Assembly (NCBI GenBank): GCA_902593075.1
Contig: CACJHA010000009.1
Span: 1 to 43,254 of the forward strand
Source of the DNA: an uncultured Bacteroidota bacterium
GTDB taxonomy: Bacteria > Bacteroidota > Bacteroidia > Flavobacteriales > Flavobacteriaceae
Direction: 5' to 3'
DNA length: 43,254 bases
The notes under the pieces are model-generated. The model did no database searches and was not told the origin of the DNA. It saw only the letters and a list, made by a program, of their open reading frames with translations. Of this stretch, positions 7,747 through 16,768 are shown piece by piece. The translations under genes and the position numbers were made by a program. Position 1 is the stretch's first letter. Each line of letters opens with the position of its first letter.

Positions 7747-10199
7747 ATGAATAAACCTAAATTTCTTCTACTAATTGTACTATTTTGTGTCTCTAAATTT
7801 TATTCTCAATCAAGCAATGAAATTTATTTAAAGCTTAAAAAATTAAACTTTTTAGGTTCGGTTTTATATGTTGCTGCACACCCAGATGACGAAAACACAT
7901 CTCTAATTTCATATCTTTCAAATGAATTGCATGCTCACACATCCTATCTATCATTGACAAGAGGAGACGGCGGACAGAATTTAATTGGTAAAGAATTAAA
8001 TGATTTATTAGGAGTTATTAGGACAAATGAGCTTTTACAAGCAAGAGCAATTGACGGGGGTAACCAATTTTTTACCTCGGCTATAGATTTTGGATTCTCT
8101 AAAAATTCCAATGAGACATTAAAAATATGGCCAAAAAATATCATTCTAGAAGAAGTTGTAAGATTAATTAGAGAAATTAAACCTGATATAATTATAAATA
8201 GATTTGACCATAGAAGAGATGGACAAACACACGGACATCACACAGCTTCCGCGATTTTAAGTAAAGAGGCTTTTAACATAAGTGATAATCCAAAATTTTA
8301 CTCAGGTCAGTTAGATTCTTTACAATTATGGAAACCTTTTAGACAATATGTAAATATTTCATGGTGGAGGTATGGTAGTAGAGAAAAGTTTAACTCAATT
8401 AACAAAGATAATTTTATCAAAGTTGATATAACTAAATACAATTTTTTAACTGGGAGAACAAATAGTGAAATTTCTGCACTGAGCAGGTCACAGCACAAAT
8501 CTCAGGGGTTTGGCAGATCTCCAAGGTTAGAAAAAGAATCCGAATTTTTGGAATTAATTGGTGGGCTTGAAAATAAATCTAATCGTATTTTCGAAGGTAT
8601 AGACACTACATGGAATCGAATAGAGGGTGGCAAAAAGATAAAAATATTAATTGATCAAATAATTGCAAAGTTTGATTTCGAAAAACCTGAAAAATCAGTC
8701 AAAAATCTTTTAGAAGTTTTCAATGAAATTAATAAACTTAAAAGTTCTGTTTGGACAATAAGGAAATTAAGAGAAGTAAAAGAAATAATAAAGCTTTGTT
8801 TGGGTATCAAAATGATTACAAATACTGATTTCGATTATGGAAATAAAGGTGAAGAAATCGATTTAGATGTTAAAATTCTAAATAATAGTAACTACCCAAT
8901 TAATATCTCTAAGGTTAACAATAAATTTAAAAACTCATACCTGAAACCAAATGAACTCTATCAAGACAATATTAAGTTCAAATTACCAAATGAGTTTAAT
9001 ACACCATATTGGTTAATTAAAGGTCAAAAAAATGGAAGGTTTGTAATTGATAAAAAATACACAAACCAACCCAGGTCAGAAATAGTTTCACTTCCAATTG
9101 AACTTAAGATTTTTGAAACAGTTCTGGACTACAAAGTTGAAGTAAATCAAAGGTTAAATGACGCAATTAAAGGTGAGGTTATCAATCCTTTTTACGTTGT
9201 TCCAAAAATTGCAGTTAATTTTAAAAAAGACAAATATTTGTTCATAGACACGGAGCAAGAAAAAATAATTATTGAGGTAAAAAATCTTTCAAGTGGATTT
9301 AAAGGAAAAATAAAATTAAACTCTCCTGCTGGTTGGGAAATTGATAAAAACTATATTGACTTTTACCTAACTGAGAGGGGAGAAACTAAAAATATTGAGT
9401 TTCAAATCAGACCTTCTGATAATTCTGAAGATGGTATCTTATCAGTATCAATTTTGTCCAATGATAAAATAATTGCTGATGAAAGTTTATCAATTTTTAA
9501 TATTGAATACGATCATATCCCCAAGCAATACATTATAAAGCCCTTTTTTTCGAAAATTAAAAAACTGGATTTAGTAATTCCAAGAAAAAAAGTAGGATAT
9601 ATAATGGGGGCGGGTGATTTAGTTTATGAAAATTTAAAATCAATAGGAGTAAATATAGAATTAATTGATATTAATGTAATTGAAAATGGTGATTTAGACA
9701 GGTTTGATACTATTATTATGGGTATTCGAGCCTATAATGTAAATGATGAGCTAAGTTCTAAAAATGAATTGCTCTTTGATTATGCTAAAAGAGGGGGCAA
9801 CTTATTGATACAATATAATACTACTAGAAATTTGTTAACAAATAAACTGACACCCTTTTACTTAAATTTATCCAGAGACAGAGTTACCGAGGAAGATTCA
9901 CCTGTCAAAATACTTACTCCTCTTCATAGAGCTTTAAATTTTCCTCATAAAATTACTTCTGAAGATTTTGAAAATTGGGTTCAAGAAAGAGGGTTGTACT
10001 TTCCCAACAAGTGGGACAAAAGCTTTATACCACTCTTATCGATGAACGATAAAAATGAAAATGAAAAACAAGGTTCTGTTTTAATTGGAAACTATGGAAA
10101 AGGTAAAGTAATTTACACTGGTTTAAGTTTCTTTAGACAAATACCGTCCGGAGTTGCAGGAGCTTATCGTCTACTAATTAATTTAATTTCACTCGAATA
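7747..10199 (+). CDS. Secreted multidomain PIG-L family deacetylase
   Basis: An 817-residue exported protein (stop TAA 10198-10200). Residues 1-20 form a signal peptide ending near FYSQ. The PIG-L/LmbE catalytic domain follows, with the zinc motif AHPDDE at 44-49 and the second metal/catalytic motif HGHH at 162-165. The middle (about 340-560) is beta-rich and resembles the NPCBM/Ig-like extension of these large proteins. Residues about 600-815 look like a class I glutamine-amidotransferase-like (ThuA-type) domain, with GYIMGAGD, DTIIMGIRAYN and RGGNLLIQYN. The family removes acetyl groups from N-acetylated sugars. Export suggests action on environmental or envelope glycans in the periplasm. 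The next genes, a 31-residue peptide and a sodium/solute symporter, are coupled to it by overlapping stops and starts. Confidence 0.9.
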
Positions 10200-10295
10200 A
10201 TGAAGATTTCAGATAATAAAGAGTATTTGTTCATTGTCATCATCAATGTTAGTTATTGGGTGGTTTTTTTTATAATTATGAAATCATTTAATTAA
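10200..10295 (+). CDS. Small single-helix membrane peptide (31 residues)
   Basis: A short frame not usually annotated: ATG at 10200-10202, stop at 10293-10295. The product begins MKISDNKEYLFIVIINVSY and has one hydrophobic segment (about residues 9-27, rich in Ile, Val, Phe and Trp) followed by a short KSFN tail. The start overlaps the deacetylase stop as TAATG, and its own stop overlaps the symporter start as TAATG, so the frame exactly fills the gap between two genes with translational coupling on both sides. That arrangement is hard to explain by chance. I do not recognise the family. A guess is an accessory subunit of the symporter or a membrane tether. Confidence 0.75.
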   Translation: MKISDNKEYLFIVIINVSYWVVFFIIMKSFN

Positions 10296-11953
10296 TGGAA
10301 ACTTTAGATTGGATTATTTTAATTTTTTCTATTGGATTCATTGTCCTCTACGGAGTTTGGAAAAATAGAAAAAATAGAGATCTTGAAGAGTACTTCAAAG
10401 GGAGTAATAAAAGCAGATGGTGGACCATAGGCATATCTGTAATGGCAACACAGGCAAGTGCAATTACATTTTTATCTACACCAGGACAAGCTTATAGTGA
10501 TGGAATGGGATTTATTCAATTTTACTTTGGACTACCCTTCGCTATAATAATAATATCTAAATTTTTTCTTCCAATATATCATAAACTAAAGGTTTTCACA
10601 GCCTATGAGTTTTTAGAAAAAAGGTTTAATAAAAAAACCAGAAACCTAGCTTCCTTCCTTTTTTTAATACAAAGAGGGCTAGCTGCCGGGATAACTATTT
10701 ATGCCCCTGCAATAATTATGAGTTTAATTTTAAAGTGGCCATTGTATCTATTAATTATTATAATTGGATCCATAGTAACATTTTACACGCTAATTGGAGG
10801 TACCAAGGCAGTAAACGTAACTCAAAAACAACAAATGTTTGTAATTTTTATCGGTCTATTTATTACCATTTATTATATTTTCAAAGGAATACCACAAGAA
10901 TTTAGTTTTAAACAAGTCTTAGAAATTGCTGGAGCTAATGGAAAGCTAAATATACTTAGTTTCGATCTCGACTTAAAGAGCAGATATACATTTTGGAGTG
11001 GGATAACTGGTGGCCTATTTTTGGCATTGTCTTATTTCGGAACCGACCAAAGCCAGGTTCAAAGATATATATCTGGAAAAAATTTAAAAGAAAGTCAAAA
11101 AGGACTTTTTTTTAACGCAATTTTAAAAGTTCCAATGCAATTTTTTATTTTATTTATTGGCGTTTCTGTATTTATTTTCTATCAATTTAATATGTCTCCA
11201 ATTAATTTTAATACAGCTGCTGTAGAAAAGGTTAGAAATTCAAAATTTAGCGTTGAATTTGAGATTCTTGAACAAAAACACAAAGATATTCAAGAAGAGA
11301 AATTTTTTTTGATGAAAAAGTTTTCTGAATCAAAGGGACTTAAAGAAATTAAAAAATTACAAGAATCAGAATCATTGATTAGGAATAATGCAAAAAGTCT
11401 AATTTCAAAAGTTTCTCCCTCATCAGAAGTCAATGACAAAGATTATGTATTTATCAATTTTATAGTAAATAACCTGCCAAGTGGTATAATAGGCCTTCTT
11501 ATTTCAGTGATACTATGTGCAGCCATGAGCTCTACTGCTTCTGAACTTAATGCTCTAGCTGCCTGCTCTTATTTAGATATCTACAAAAATAATTTCAAAG
11601 TGAAAAGTACCTACAGTGATTTGCAAATATCAAAATTTATCACTTTAATATGGGGTCTTGTGGCAATAATATTTGCTTTAACAGCAAGTTTAGCGGAAAA
11701 CTTAATACAATTAGTGAACATTATAGGTTCAATATTTTATGGAACAATACTGGGAATATTTTTAGTAGGATTTTTCTTTAAAAAAATAAAAGCGCAAAGC
11801 ATTTTCAATTCAGCCTTAACGATTCAAATAATAATCTTTATCATTTTTTATTTAGATCTTGTAGGCTATTTGTGGTTAAATTTTATAGGATCATTTTTAA
11901 CTGTTCTTTTGGCTTATATCCTTCAAAGAGTAGCCAAAGAGGAAAATCAATAA
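10295..11953 (+). CDS. Sodium:solute symporter (SSS family)
   Basis: A 552-residue polytopic inner-membrane transporter with about 13 hydrophobic segments. The N-terminus is typical of the SSS/SGLT-like family: a first helix, then RDLEEYFKGSNKSRWWTIG, and the core motif ISVMATQASAITFLSTPGQA. The sodium-site helix is represented by LCAAMSSTASELNALA. A charged, helix-prone cytoplasmic loop of about 60 residues (320-380) separates helices 8 and 9. The substrate cannot be read from sequence. The coupling to the secreted PIG-L deacetylase suggests uptake of a deacetylated sugar or acetate-like product. The start ATG overlaps the stop of the 31-residue peptide. The gene ends 1 bp from the convergent DUF2911 gene. 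Confidence 0.93.
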   Translation: METLDWIILIFSIGFIVLYGVWKNRKNRDLEEYFKGSNKSRWWTIGISVMATQASAITFLSTPGQAYSDGMGFIQFYFGLPFAIIIISKFFLPIYHKLKVFTAYEFLEKRFNKKTRNLASFLFLIQRGLAAGITIYAPAIIMSLILKWPLYLLIIIIGSIVTFYTLIGGTKAVNVTQKQQMFVIFIGLFITIYYIFKGIPQEFSFKQVLEIAGANGKLNILSFDLDLKSRYTFWSGITGGLFLALSYFGTDQSQVQRYISGKNLKESQKGLFFNAILKVPMQFFILFIGVSVFIFYQFNMSPINFNTAAVEKVRNSKFSVEFEILEQKHKDIQEEKFFLMKKFSESKGLKEIKKLQESESLIRNNAKSLISKVSPSSEVNDKDYVFINFIVNNLPSGIIGLLISVILCAAMSSTASELNALAACSYLDIYKNNFKVKSTYSDLQISKFITLIWGLVAIIFALTASLAENLIQLVNIIGSIFYGTILGIFLVGFFFKKIKAQSIFNSALTIQIIIFIIFYLDLVGYLWLNFIGSFLTVLLAYILQRVAKEENQ

Positions 11954-11954
11954 A

Positions 11955-12785
11955 CTACTTCCTACTCCACTCTTCAATAGATTTTTTATTTAAACTAATT
12001 AAGTTTTTTGTACCTCTTTTTTCGGCAAGTTTGATAGACTTATTTGCTGCTTCCACGGCTAATTTAAACTTATTTAGCCCTGCATGAATTTCAGCTTTAG
12101 TCCTGTAGTAAAAGTAGTATTCTTTTTCCTTAACAGCCTTAATTATCCAATTTTCAGCTTTCTTTAAGTCTCTACCTGTAGTTAGATAATATGATGCAGC
12201 ACTATAATAGTCTCTATGTCCAGGATTACCTTTCATGGTTTCTTTTATAGATGCCATGGTTTTTTCATCAGTAGATACGGTAAAAGGCATTTCAATCCTA
12301 GAATTTTCCCATGCTAAGTTTAATGAGGCTGAATCAGTTGAAATATTACCTATCCAAATTGAAAAAGTTTCGATCTGATTAGCGTTTTTTACTGGTATAT
12401 CTATTTTAAGAGCAATTTTTTCTGAATCCCAAGCTTTTGGTAAGGACCAGTCTTCAGTATAAAAAAACACTTCCCATATTTTTTTTCCAGGTCTAGTCAA
12501 AATAGAATAGGTACCAGCAGAAAGTTTATTTTCACCAAACATAACATCATCGCTAACTGTAATTTTAGTATTACTATTAGCTCCTGTTCGCCAGATATCT
12601 CCGTAATTGACCAAATTTCCCATAATTTTTCTACCACGCATTGATGGTCTAGAAAATTCAATTTTCATCTCAGTAAATCCTACTATTTGGGTTAACTCTG
12701 ATTTAGGACTTAGCGCAGGAGTCTTTACTTGAGAAAAAACAACTGAATAAATTAAAAAAACAAATGAAAAAGCTCTTGTATTCAT
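11955..12785 (-). CDS. DUF2911 domain exported protein
   Basis: A 276-residue protein with an N-terminal signal peptide (about 1-19, ending VFSQ). The DUF2911 domain follows (about 25-170), with the characteristic stretches IEFSRPSMRGRKIMG, YGDIWRTGANSNTKI, LSAGTYSIL and W..FFYTED. The C-terminal 90 residues are helical and TPR-like (YYSAASYYLTTGRDLKKAENW, AEIHAGLNKFKLAVEAANKS). The family is common in Bacteroidota; its function is unknown and the location is predicted periplasmic. A perfect -7 box lies 20 bp upstream on the same strand. Its 3' end nearly touches that of the symporter gene, with no terminator hairpin visible between them. Confidence 0.9.
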   Translation of the reverse strand: MNTRAFSFVFLIYSVVFSQVKTPALSPKSELTQIVGFTEMKIEFSRPSMRGRKIMGNLVNYGDIWRTGANSNTKITVSDDVMFGENKLSAGTYSILTRPGKKIWEVFFYTEDWSLPKAWDSEKIALKIDIPVKNANQIETFSIWIGNISTDSASLNLAWENSRIEMPFTVSTDEKTMASIKETMKGNPGHRDYYSAASYYLTTGRDLKKAENWIIKAVKEKEYYFYYRTKAEIHAGLNKFKLAVEAANKSIKLAEKRGTKNLISLNKKSIEEWSRK

Positions 12786-12804
12786 ATTTAGATAGGTTTA
12801 ATAG

Positions 12805-12812
12805 CAAATGTA
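12805..12812 (-). promoter_or_regulatory. Bacteroidota-type -7 box for the DUF2911 gene
   Basis: The plus strand reads CAAATGTA, which is TACATTTG on the minus strand and a full match to TAnnTTTG. The predicted transcript would start about 16 nt before the ATG at 12785. A -33 TTG is not evident. Confidence 0.5.
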
Positions 12813-12856
12813 ATCAATTTTAGAATAATCATTTTATTCTTTTGTTTAACTTTTTT

Positions 12857-12885
12857 TTGATTTTATTAAACATTTTATATTTTTG
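12857..12885 (+). promoter_or_regulatory. Promoter of the photolyase island (TTG-N18-TATTTTTG)
   Basis: TTG at 12857-12859 and TATTTTTG at 12878-12885 (full match to TAnnTTTG) are separated by 18 bp. The predicted start of transcription is about 12889-12892, at or within 3 nt of the ATG of the first island gene, implying a leaderless or nearly leaderless mRNA. This is the only strong promoter-like site seen for the whole run of genes to 18579. Confidence 0.6.
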
Positions 12886-12891
12886 CTCCGC

Positions 12892-13356
12892 ATGGTATAC
12901 AGACTTAAAAGGATTCAAAATTTACCAATTAGTATTAGAGAAGCATGGAGTTTCTTTTCTAATCCCACTAATTTAAAAGAAATAACACCTAGTTACATGG
13001 GGTTTAAAATTTTAGAAGGTGCAGATAAAGATATGTTTGCTGGCCAAATTATAAAATATATTGTCAAACCTCTCTTTGGGATACCTTTAAGGTGGGTGAC
13101 TGAAATTACCCATGTTGAAAAAGAATCATATTTCGTTGACGAACAAAGATATGGACCATATAAGCTCTGGCATCACAAACATTTTTTTAACAAAATTAAA
13201 GATGGAGTTGAAATGATTGATATTGTAGATTACAGGTTGCCTTTTGGTATACTCGGCAGAATGGCTCATCCTCTTTTTATTAAAAAAAAATTGAATCAAA
13301 TTTTTGATTACAGACATAAAGTACTTGAAAATAAATTTGGAATTTTAAACAAATGA
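12892..13356 (+). CDS. SRPBCC (START/Bet v1-like) ligand-binding protein
   Basis: A 154-residue protein of the SRPBCC helix-grip fold. It has an N-terminal beta strand (YRLKRIQNLPISIREAW), the NPTNLKEITPSYMGFKIL segment, strands with IPLRWVTEI and FVDEQRYGPYKLWHHKHFF, and a long C-terminal helix. Such proteins bind hydrophobic ligands; no ligand is known for this branch, which in marine bacteria commonly accompanies photolyase genes. Start ATG 12892 is preferred; a TTG at 12883 would overlap the promoter box. The stop overlaps the start of the SDR gene by 4 nt (ATGA). It is the first gene of the island. Confidence 0.88.
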   Translation: MVYRLKRIQNLPISIREAWSFFSNPTNLKEITPSYMGFKILEGADKDMFAGQIIKYIVKPLFGIPLRWVTEITHVEKESYFVDEQRYGPYKLWHHKHFFNKIKDGVEMIDIVDYRLPFGILGRMAHPLFIKKKLNQIFDYRHKVLENKFGILNK

Positions 13357-14048
13357 AAAATTATTTAGTCATTGGAGGTTCTTCTGGAATTGGTAAAGAA
13401 ATCTCAAAAATATTATCAAAAGAAAACATAGTTTTTTCAACTTCAAGAAACAATTTAAATGGAACGAATGAAAATATTAGACATATAAAATATGATGTCC
13501 TAGTAGATGAACTTGACCCTGAATCGTTACCTGACCAAATTGATGGTTTCGTGTACTGCCCGGGCACAATTAACTTAAGACCATTTAGAAGTTTAAAACT
13601 AGAAACTTTTAGAAGCGACTTAGAATTAAATCTTATAGGCGCTATAAAAACATTGCAAATAATTTTACCTAAACTTCAGCAAAGTCCTTCCTCAAGTATA
13701 ATCTTTTATAGCACTGTTGCTGTTAAAACAGGAATGCCTTTCCATTCTTCGGTGTCTTCATCAAAATCTGCACTAGAGGGATTAACAAAGTCACTAGCAG
13801 CTGAGTTCGCCCCAAAAATTAGGGTCAATTGTATAGCACCATCAATAGTTAATACACCACTTGCAAATAAGTTTTTAAACACTGAAGATAAAATTGAAAA
13901 AGCTGCAGCTAGACACCCTTTGAATAAAATTGGGACTGCAAAAGAAATTGCTCAACTAACTCAATATCTACTTGATGAAAAATCAAAGTGGATTACTGGA
14001 CAGATAATTAATATTGATGGTGGTATTAGTAGTGTTAAAGTTAATTAA
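13353..14048 (+). CDS. Atypical short-chain dehydrogenase/reductase lacking the catalytic Tyr
   Basis: A 231-residue classical-length SDR. The nucleotide-binding motif GGSSGIGKEI is near residue 8, the NxG-equivalent ELNLIG has Asn93, and a Ser sits at position 120 (FYSTVAV). The active-site YxxxK is replaced by Val134-SSS-Lys138 in the segment FHSSVSSSKSALEGLTKSL. The lysine and its flanks are conserved, so the alignment is secure, but the proton-donating tyrosine is missing. The C-terminal NIDGG is normal. It may therefore bind NAD(P)H without the usual SDR chemistry. It overlaps the SRPBCC gene by 4 nt and is directly followed by the photolyase ATG (0-nt gap), so translation is probably coupled. 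Confidence 0.9.
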   Translation: MKNYLVIGGSSGIGKEISKILSKENIVFSTSRNNLNGTNENIRHIKYDVLVDELDPESLPDQIDGFVYCPGTINLRPFRSLKLETFRSDLELNLIGAIKTLQIILPKLQQSPSSSIIFYSTVAVKTGMPFHSSVSSSKSALEGLTKSLAAEFAPKIRVNCIAPSIVNTPLANKFLNTEDKIEKAAARHPLNKIGTAKEIAQLTQYLLDEKSKWITGQIINIDGGISSVKVN

Positions 14049-15347
14049 ATGGAAGAAAATTTTTCAGTTTTTTGGTTTAGAAGAGATTTAAGATTAGATG
14101 ATAATCAGGGTTTAAATGCTGCTCTTTCGTCAGGCTTCAAGGTACTTCCAATCTTTATTTTTGACACCGAGATAATCAATAAACTAGAAAAAAATGATTT
14201 AAGAATAAAAATGATTCATGCGGCCTTAGTTAAACTAAACGATGTCATGTTGGGGAACAGGGGTAATGTTGGAATGTATCTTGGAAATCCTAAGGCCGTT
14301 TTTGAATCACTTTTAAAAACATATAAAATTAAAAGTGTTTTTACAAATCGTGATTACGAGCCATATGCTATTAAAAGAGATAAATTAATAAAGTCATTTT
14401 TAGAAAATAAAAACGTCACTTTTAAATCATTCAAAGATCAAGTTATTTATGAAAAAGATGAGGTGGTGAAGGATGATGGTAATCCATATAAAGTATATAC
14501 ACCATATTCTAGAAAATGGATTGAAAAATTAAATGCAAGTAGTTTTGAAACTTGTAAATCTGAAACTAAATTAAACTCTTTAGCTAAAATGGCATTACCT
14601 TACCTTTCATTAAAAGAAATTGGTTTTGATGAAAAAGAATTTGGTATTCCATTATTTAATATTGATTCAGAAAAAATTGAAAAATACGAAGAAACCAGAA
14701 ACTTTCCTTATTTAAACAGTACATCTAGAATTGGTGCTCATTTAAGATTTGGATTTATTAGTATTAGAAAATTAGTGGAGAAAGCACTTAAAAACTCAAA
14801 CAAAACATATCTAAAAGAATTGATTTGGAGAGAGTTTTTTATGCAAATACTATGGCACTTTCCATACACTCAAAAAAAGTCCTTTAAACCTAAATATGAT
14901 AATATAAAATGGCTTAACAATAATGAAGAATTTAAAAAATGGTGTGAGGGAAATACAGGCTATCCTTTAGTCGATGCTGGTATGAGAGAGTTAAATGAAA
15001 CAGGGTTTATGCATAATAGGGTAAGGATGTTAGTTGGAAGTTTTCTTTGTAAGCATCTATTAATTGACTGGAGATGGGGAGAAAAGTATTTTGCAAAAAA
15101 ATTGTTAGATTACGAAATGTCAAGTAATGTTGGCAACTGGCAGTGGGTAGCAGGATGTGGCGTAGACGCTTCTCCTTATTTTAGGATTTTTAATCCCAAG
15201 GAGCAAATTAAAAAATTTGATAAAGATTTTAAATACATAAAAAAATGGGTTCCTGACTTTCAGACTAGCTCATACCCTGAAGAGATTATTGATCATAAGT
15301 TTGCTCGAAACAGATGTTTAGAAACTTTCAAAGCCGCTGTTGCTTAA
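14049..15347 (+). CDS. phrB: Class I CPD deoxyribodipyrimidine photolyase
   Basis: A 432-residue flavoprotein that splits UV-induced cyclobutane pyrimidine dimers using blue light. The N-terminal antenna (alpha/beta) domain begins FWFRRDLRLDDNQGL. The C-terminal FAD domain includes RIGAHLRFGFISIRKL, LKELIWREFFMQIL (dimer-contacting Glu/Trp region), the MRELNETGFMHNRVRM segment, and YEMSSNVGNWQWVAGCGVD followed by PYFRIFNP. The Asn at the position of E. coli Asn378 (near FAD N5) and the WQW electron-transfer region are kept. The start abuts the SDR stop and the stop abuts the next ATG (15348). This is the conventional repair enzyme of the three paralogues here. Confidence 0.96.
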   Translation: MEENFSVFWFRRDLRLDDNQGLNAALSSGFKVLPIFIFDTEIINKLEKNDLRIKMIHAALVKLNDVMLGNRGNVGMYLGNPKAVFESLLKTYKIKSVFTNRDYEPYAIKRDKLIKSFLENKNVTFKSFKDQVIYEKDEVVKDDGNPYKVYTPYSRKWIEKLNASSFETCKSETKLNSLAKMALPYLSLKEIGFDEKEFGIPLFNIDSEKIEKYEETRNFPYLNSTSRIGAHLRFGFISIRKLVEKALKNSNKTYLKELIWREFFMQILWHFPYTQKKSFKPKYDNIKWLNNNEEFKKWCEGNTGYPLVDAGMRELNETGFMHNRVRMLVGSFLCKHLLIDWRWGEKYFAKKLLDYEMSSNVGNWQWVAGCGVDASPYFRIFNPKEQIKKFDKDFKYIKKWVPDFQTSSYPEEIIDHKFARNRCLETFKAAVA

Positions 15348-15482
15348 ATGAACGGTGTTAAAAAAACAAATTTACCATCAAAAATTTGTCCAGCTTGTAA
15401 AATACCATTTAGTTGGAGAAAAAAGTGGGAAAACAATTGGAATAATGTCAAATACTGTAGTAAAAGATGTCGAATGTATTAG
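15348..15482 (+). CDS. DUF2256 zinc-ribbon-like small protein (44 residues)
   Basis: A short frame between two photolyase genes. It contains [20 protein letters not shown] and then VKYCSKRCR, the defining pattern of DUF2256, with four cysteines (14, 17, 37, 41) as CxxC...CxxxC, presumably a zinc site. DUF2256 genes are typically found beside cryptochrome/photolyase genes; the function is unknown. ATG 15348 follows the photolyase stop directly and the frame overlaps the cryptochrome DASH start (15467) by 16 nt. It is easy to miss because of its size, but motif, position and coupling all support it. Confidence 0.9.
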   Translation: MNGVKKTNLPSKICPACKIPFSWRKKWENNWNNVKYCSKRCRMY

Positions 15483-16768
15483 GTGTTTCTCTAGTTTGGT
15501 ATAGAAATGATCTTAGAATAAAAGATCATCAAGGACTTACAAGAGCAATTGACAGCAAAAGGCAAGTTGTCGCTTACTATAATTTTAATCCTAAATTATT
15601 TAATGAATTAATTATGGGGTTTAAAAAAACAGATCGTTACAGAGGTAAATTTTTGATTGAATCTATAAATGATTTACAAATTGAGTTAGACAAGTTAAAT
15701 ATTGGTCTAATAATTGACAGTTGTTCAAATGGGCAAAATCTCATAAAATCAATAAAAAAATTAAATGTCAAGGAGATTTTCATTCAAAGAGAATGGACTC
15801 GTGATGAAATTAAAGAAGAAAATGAAGTTTTAAATAAGATTGATAGCAGTATAAAAGTGAACTACTCTTTCAATCAATTTTTATATCACCCTAACGATTT
15901 GAAAAAAAAAGTTGACGATATTCCAAATGTTTTCACAGTATTTAGAAAAAAATGTGAAAAGGATTTAAAAGTTAGGACTTTAATAAATACTCCATGTAAG
16001 TTGGGTTCAAAGAATAGACTACCCAAGGAATACAAAATCCCGAGCTTGAATGATTTAGGTTTTAAAGATTTTAAAGTTGACAAAAGAAGTGCATTCCCAT
16101 TTGAAGGGGGTACCAAAAGTGGCATAGAAAGAATCAATAACTATTTCTGGGAAACAAAAAAGTTATCTTTTTATAAACATACCAGAAATGGATTAATTGG
16201 AATTGATTATAGTTCTAAATTGTCTCCCTGGCTAGCAAATGGATGTATATCACCTAAAATGATTTATTGGGAAACAAAAAAATATGAAAAGCAGGTAATA
16301 AAGAACCAATCTACGTACTGGATGGTATTTGAACTTATATGGAGAGATTATTTCAAGTACATATCAATGAAATACAGAGACAAGATTTTTAGTATAGAAG
16401 GTATTTTAAACAGAAAATATAATTGGAATAACTCGAAAACCAAAGTGTACGAATGGATTGATGGAAAAACAAAAGAACCTTTTGTCAATTCGAATATGAT
16501 GGAAATAAAAAATACCGGATGGATGAGCAATAGAGGTAGACAAAATGTTGCCAGTTATTTTGCCAAAGAGTTAAAACTGGATTGGAGAATTGGTGCTGCA
16601 TACTTCGAATCAATGCTTATAGATTATGATGTACACAGTAATTATGGAAATTGGATGTATGTTTCTGGTGTTGGAAATGATTCAAGGGACAGAAAATTCA
16701 ACGTTAAATGGCAATCCGAAAAATATGATCCAAAGATGAAATATCAAAATTTATGGCTAAATGAATGA
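15467..16768 (+). CDS. Cryptochrome DASH
   Basis: A 433-residue photolyase/cryptochrome of the DASH clade, which repairs cyclobutane dimers mainly in single-stranded DNA and may have signalling roles. The N-terminal domain begins [22 protein letters not shown]-specific features are [54 protein letters not shown] and [19 protein letters not shown]. The C-terminus is short, as in bacterial DASH proteins. The start ATG lies inside the DUF2256 frame (16-nt overlap) and the stop overlaps the following gene by 8 nt (ATGAATGA). Confidence 0.96.
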   Translation: MSNVLGVSLVWYRNDLRIKDHQGLTRAIDSKRQVVAYYNFNPKLFNELIMGFKKTDRYRGKFLIESINDLQIELDKLNIGLIIDSCSNGQNLIKSIKKLNVKEIFIQREWTRDEIKEENEVLNKIDSSIKVNYSFNQFLYHPNDLKKKVDDIPNVFTVFRKKCEKDLKVRTLINTPCKLGSKNRLPKEYKIPSLNDLGFKDFKVDKRSAFPFEGGTKSGIERINNYFWETKKLSFYKHTRNGLIGIDYSSKLSPWLANGCISPKMIYWETKKYEKQVIKNQSTYWMVFELIWRDYFKYISMKYRDKIFSIEGILNRKYNWNNSKTKVYEWIDGKTKEPFVNSNMMEIKNTGWMSNRGRQNVASYFAKELKLDWRIGAAYFESMLIDYDVHSNYGNWMYVSGVGNDSRDRKFNVKWQSEKYDPKMKYQNLWLNE

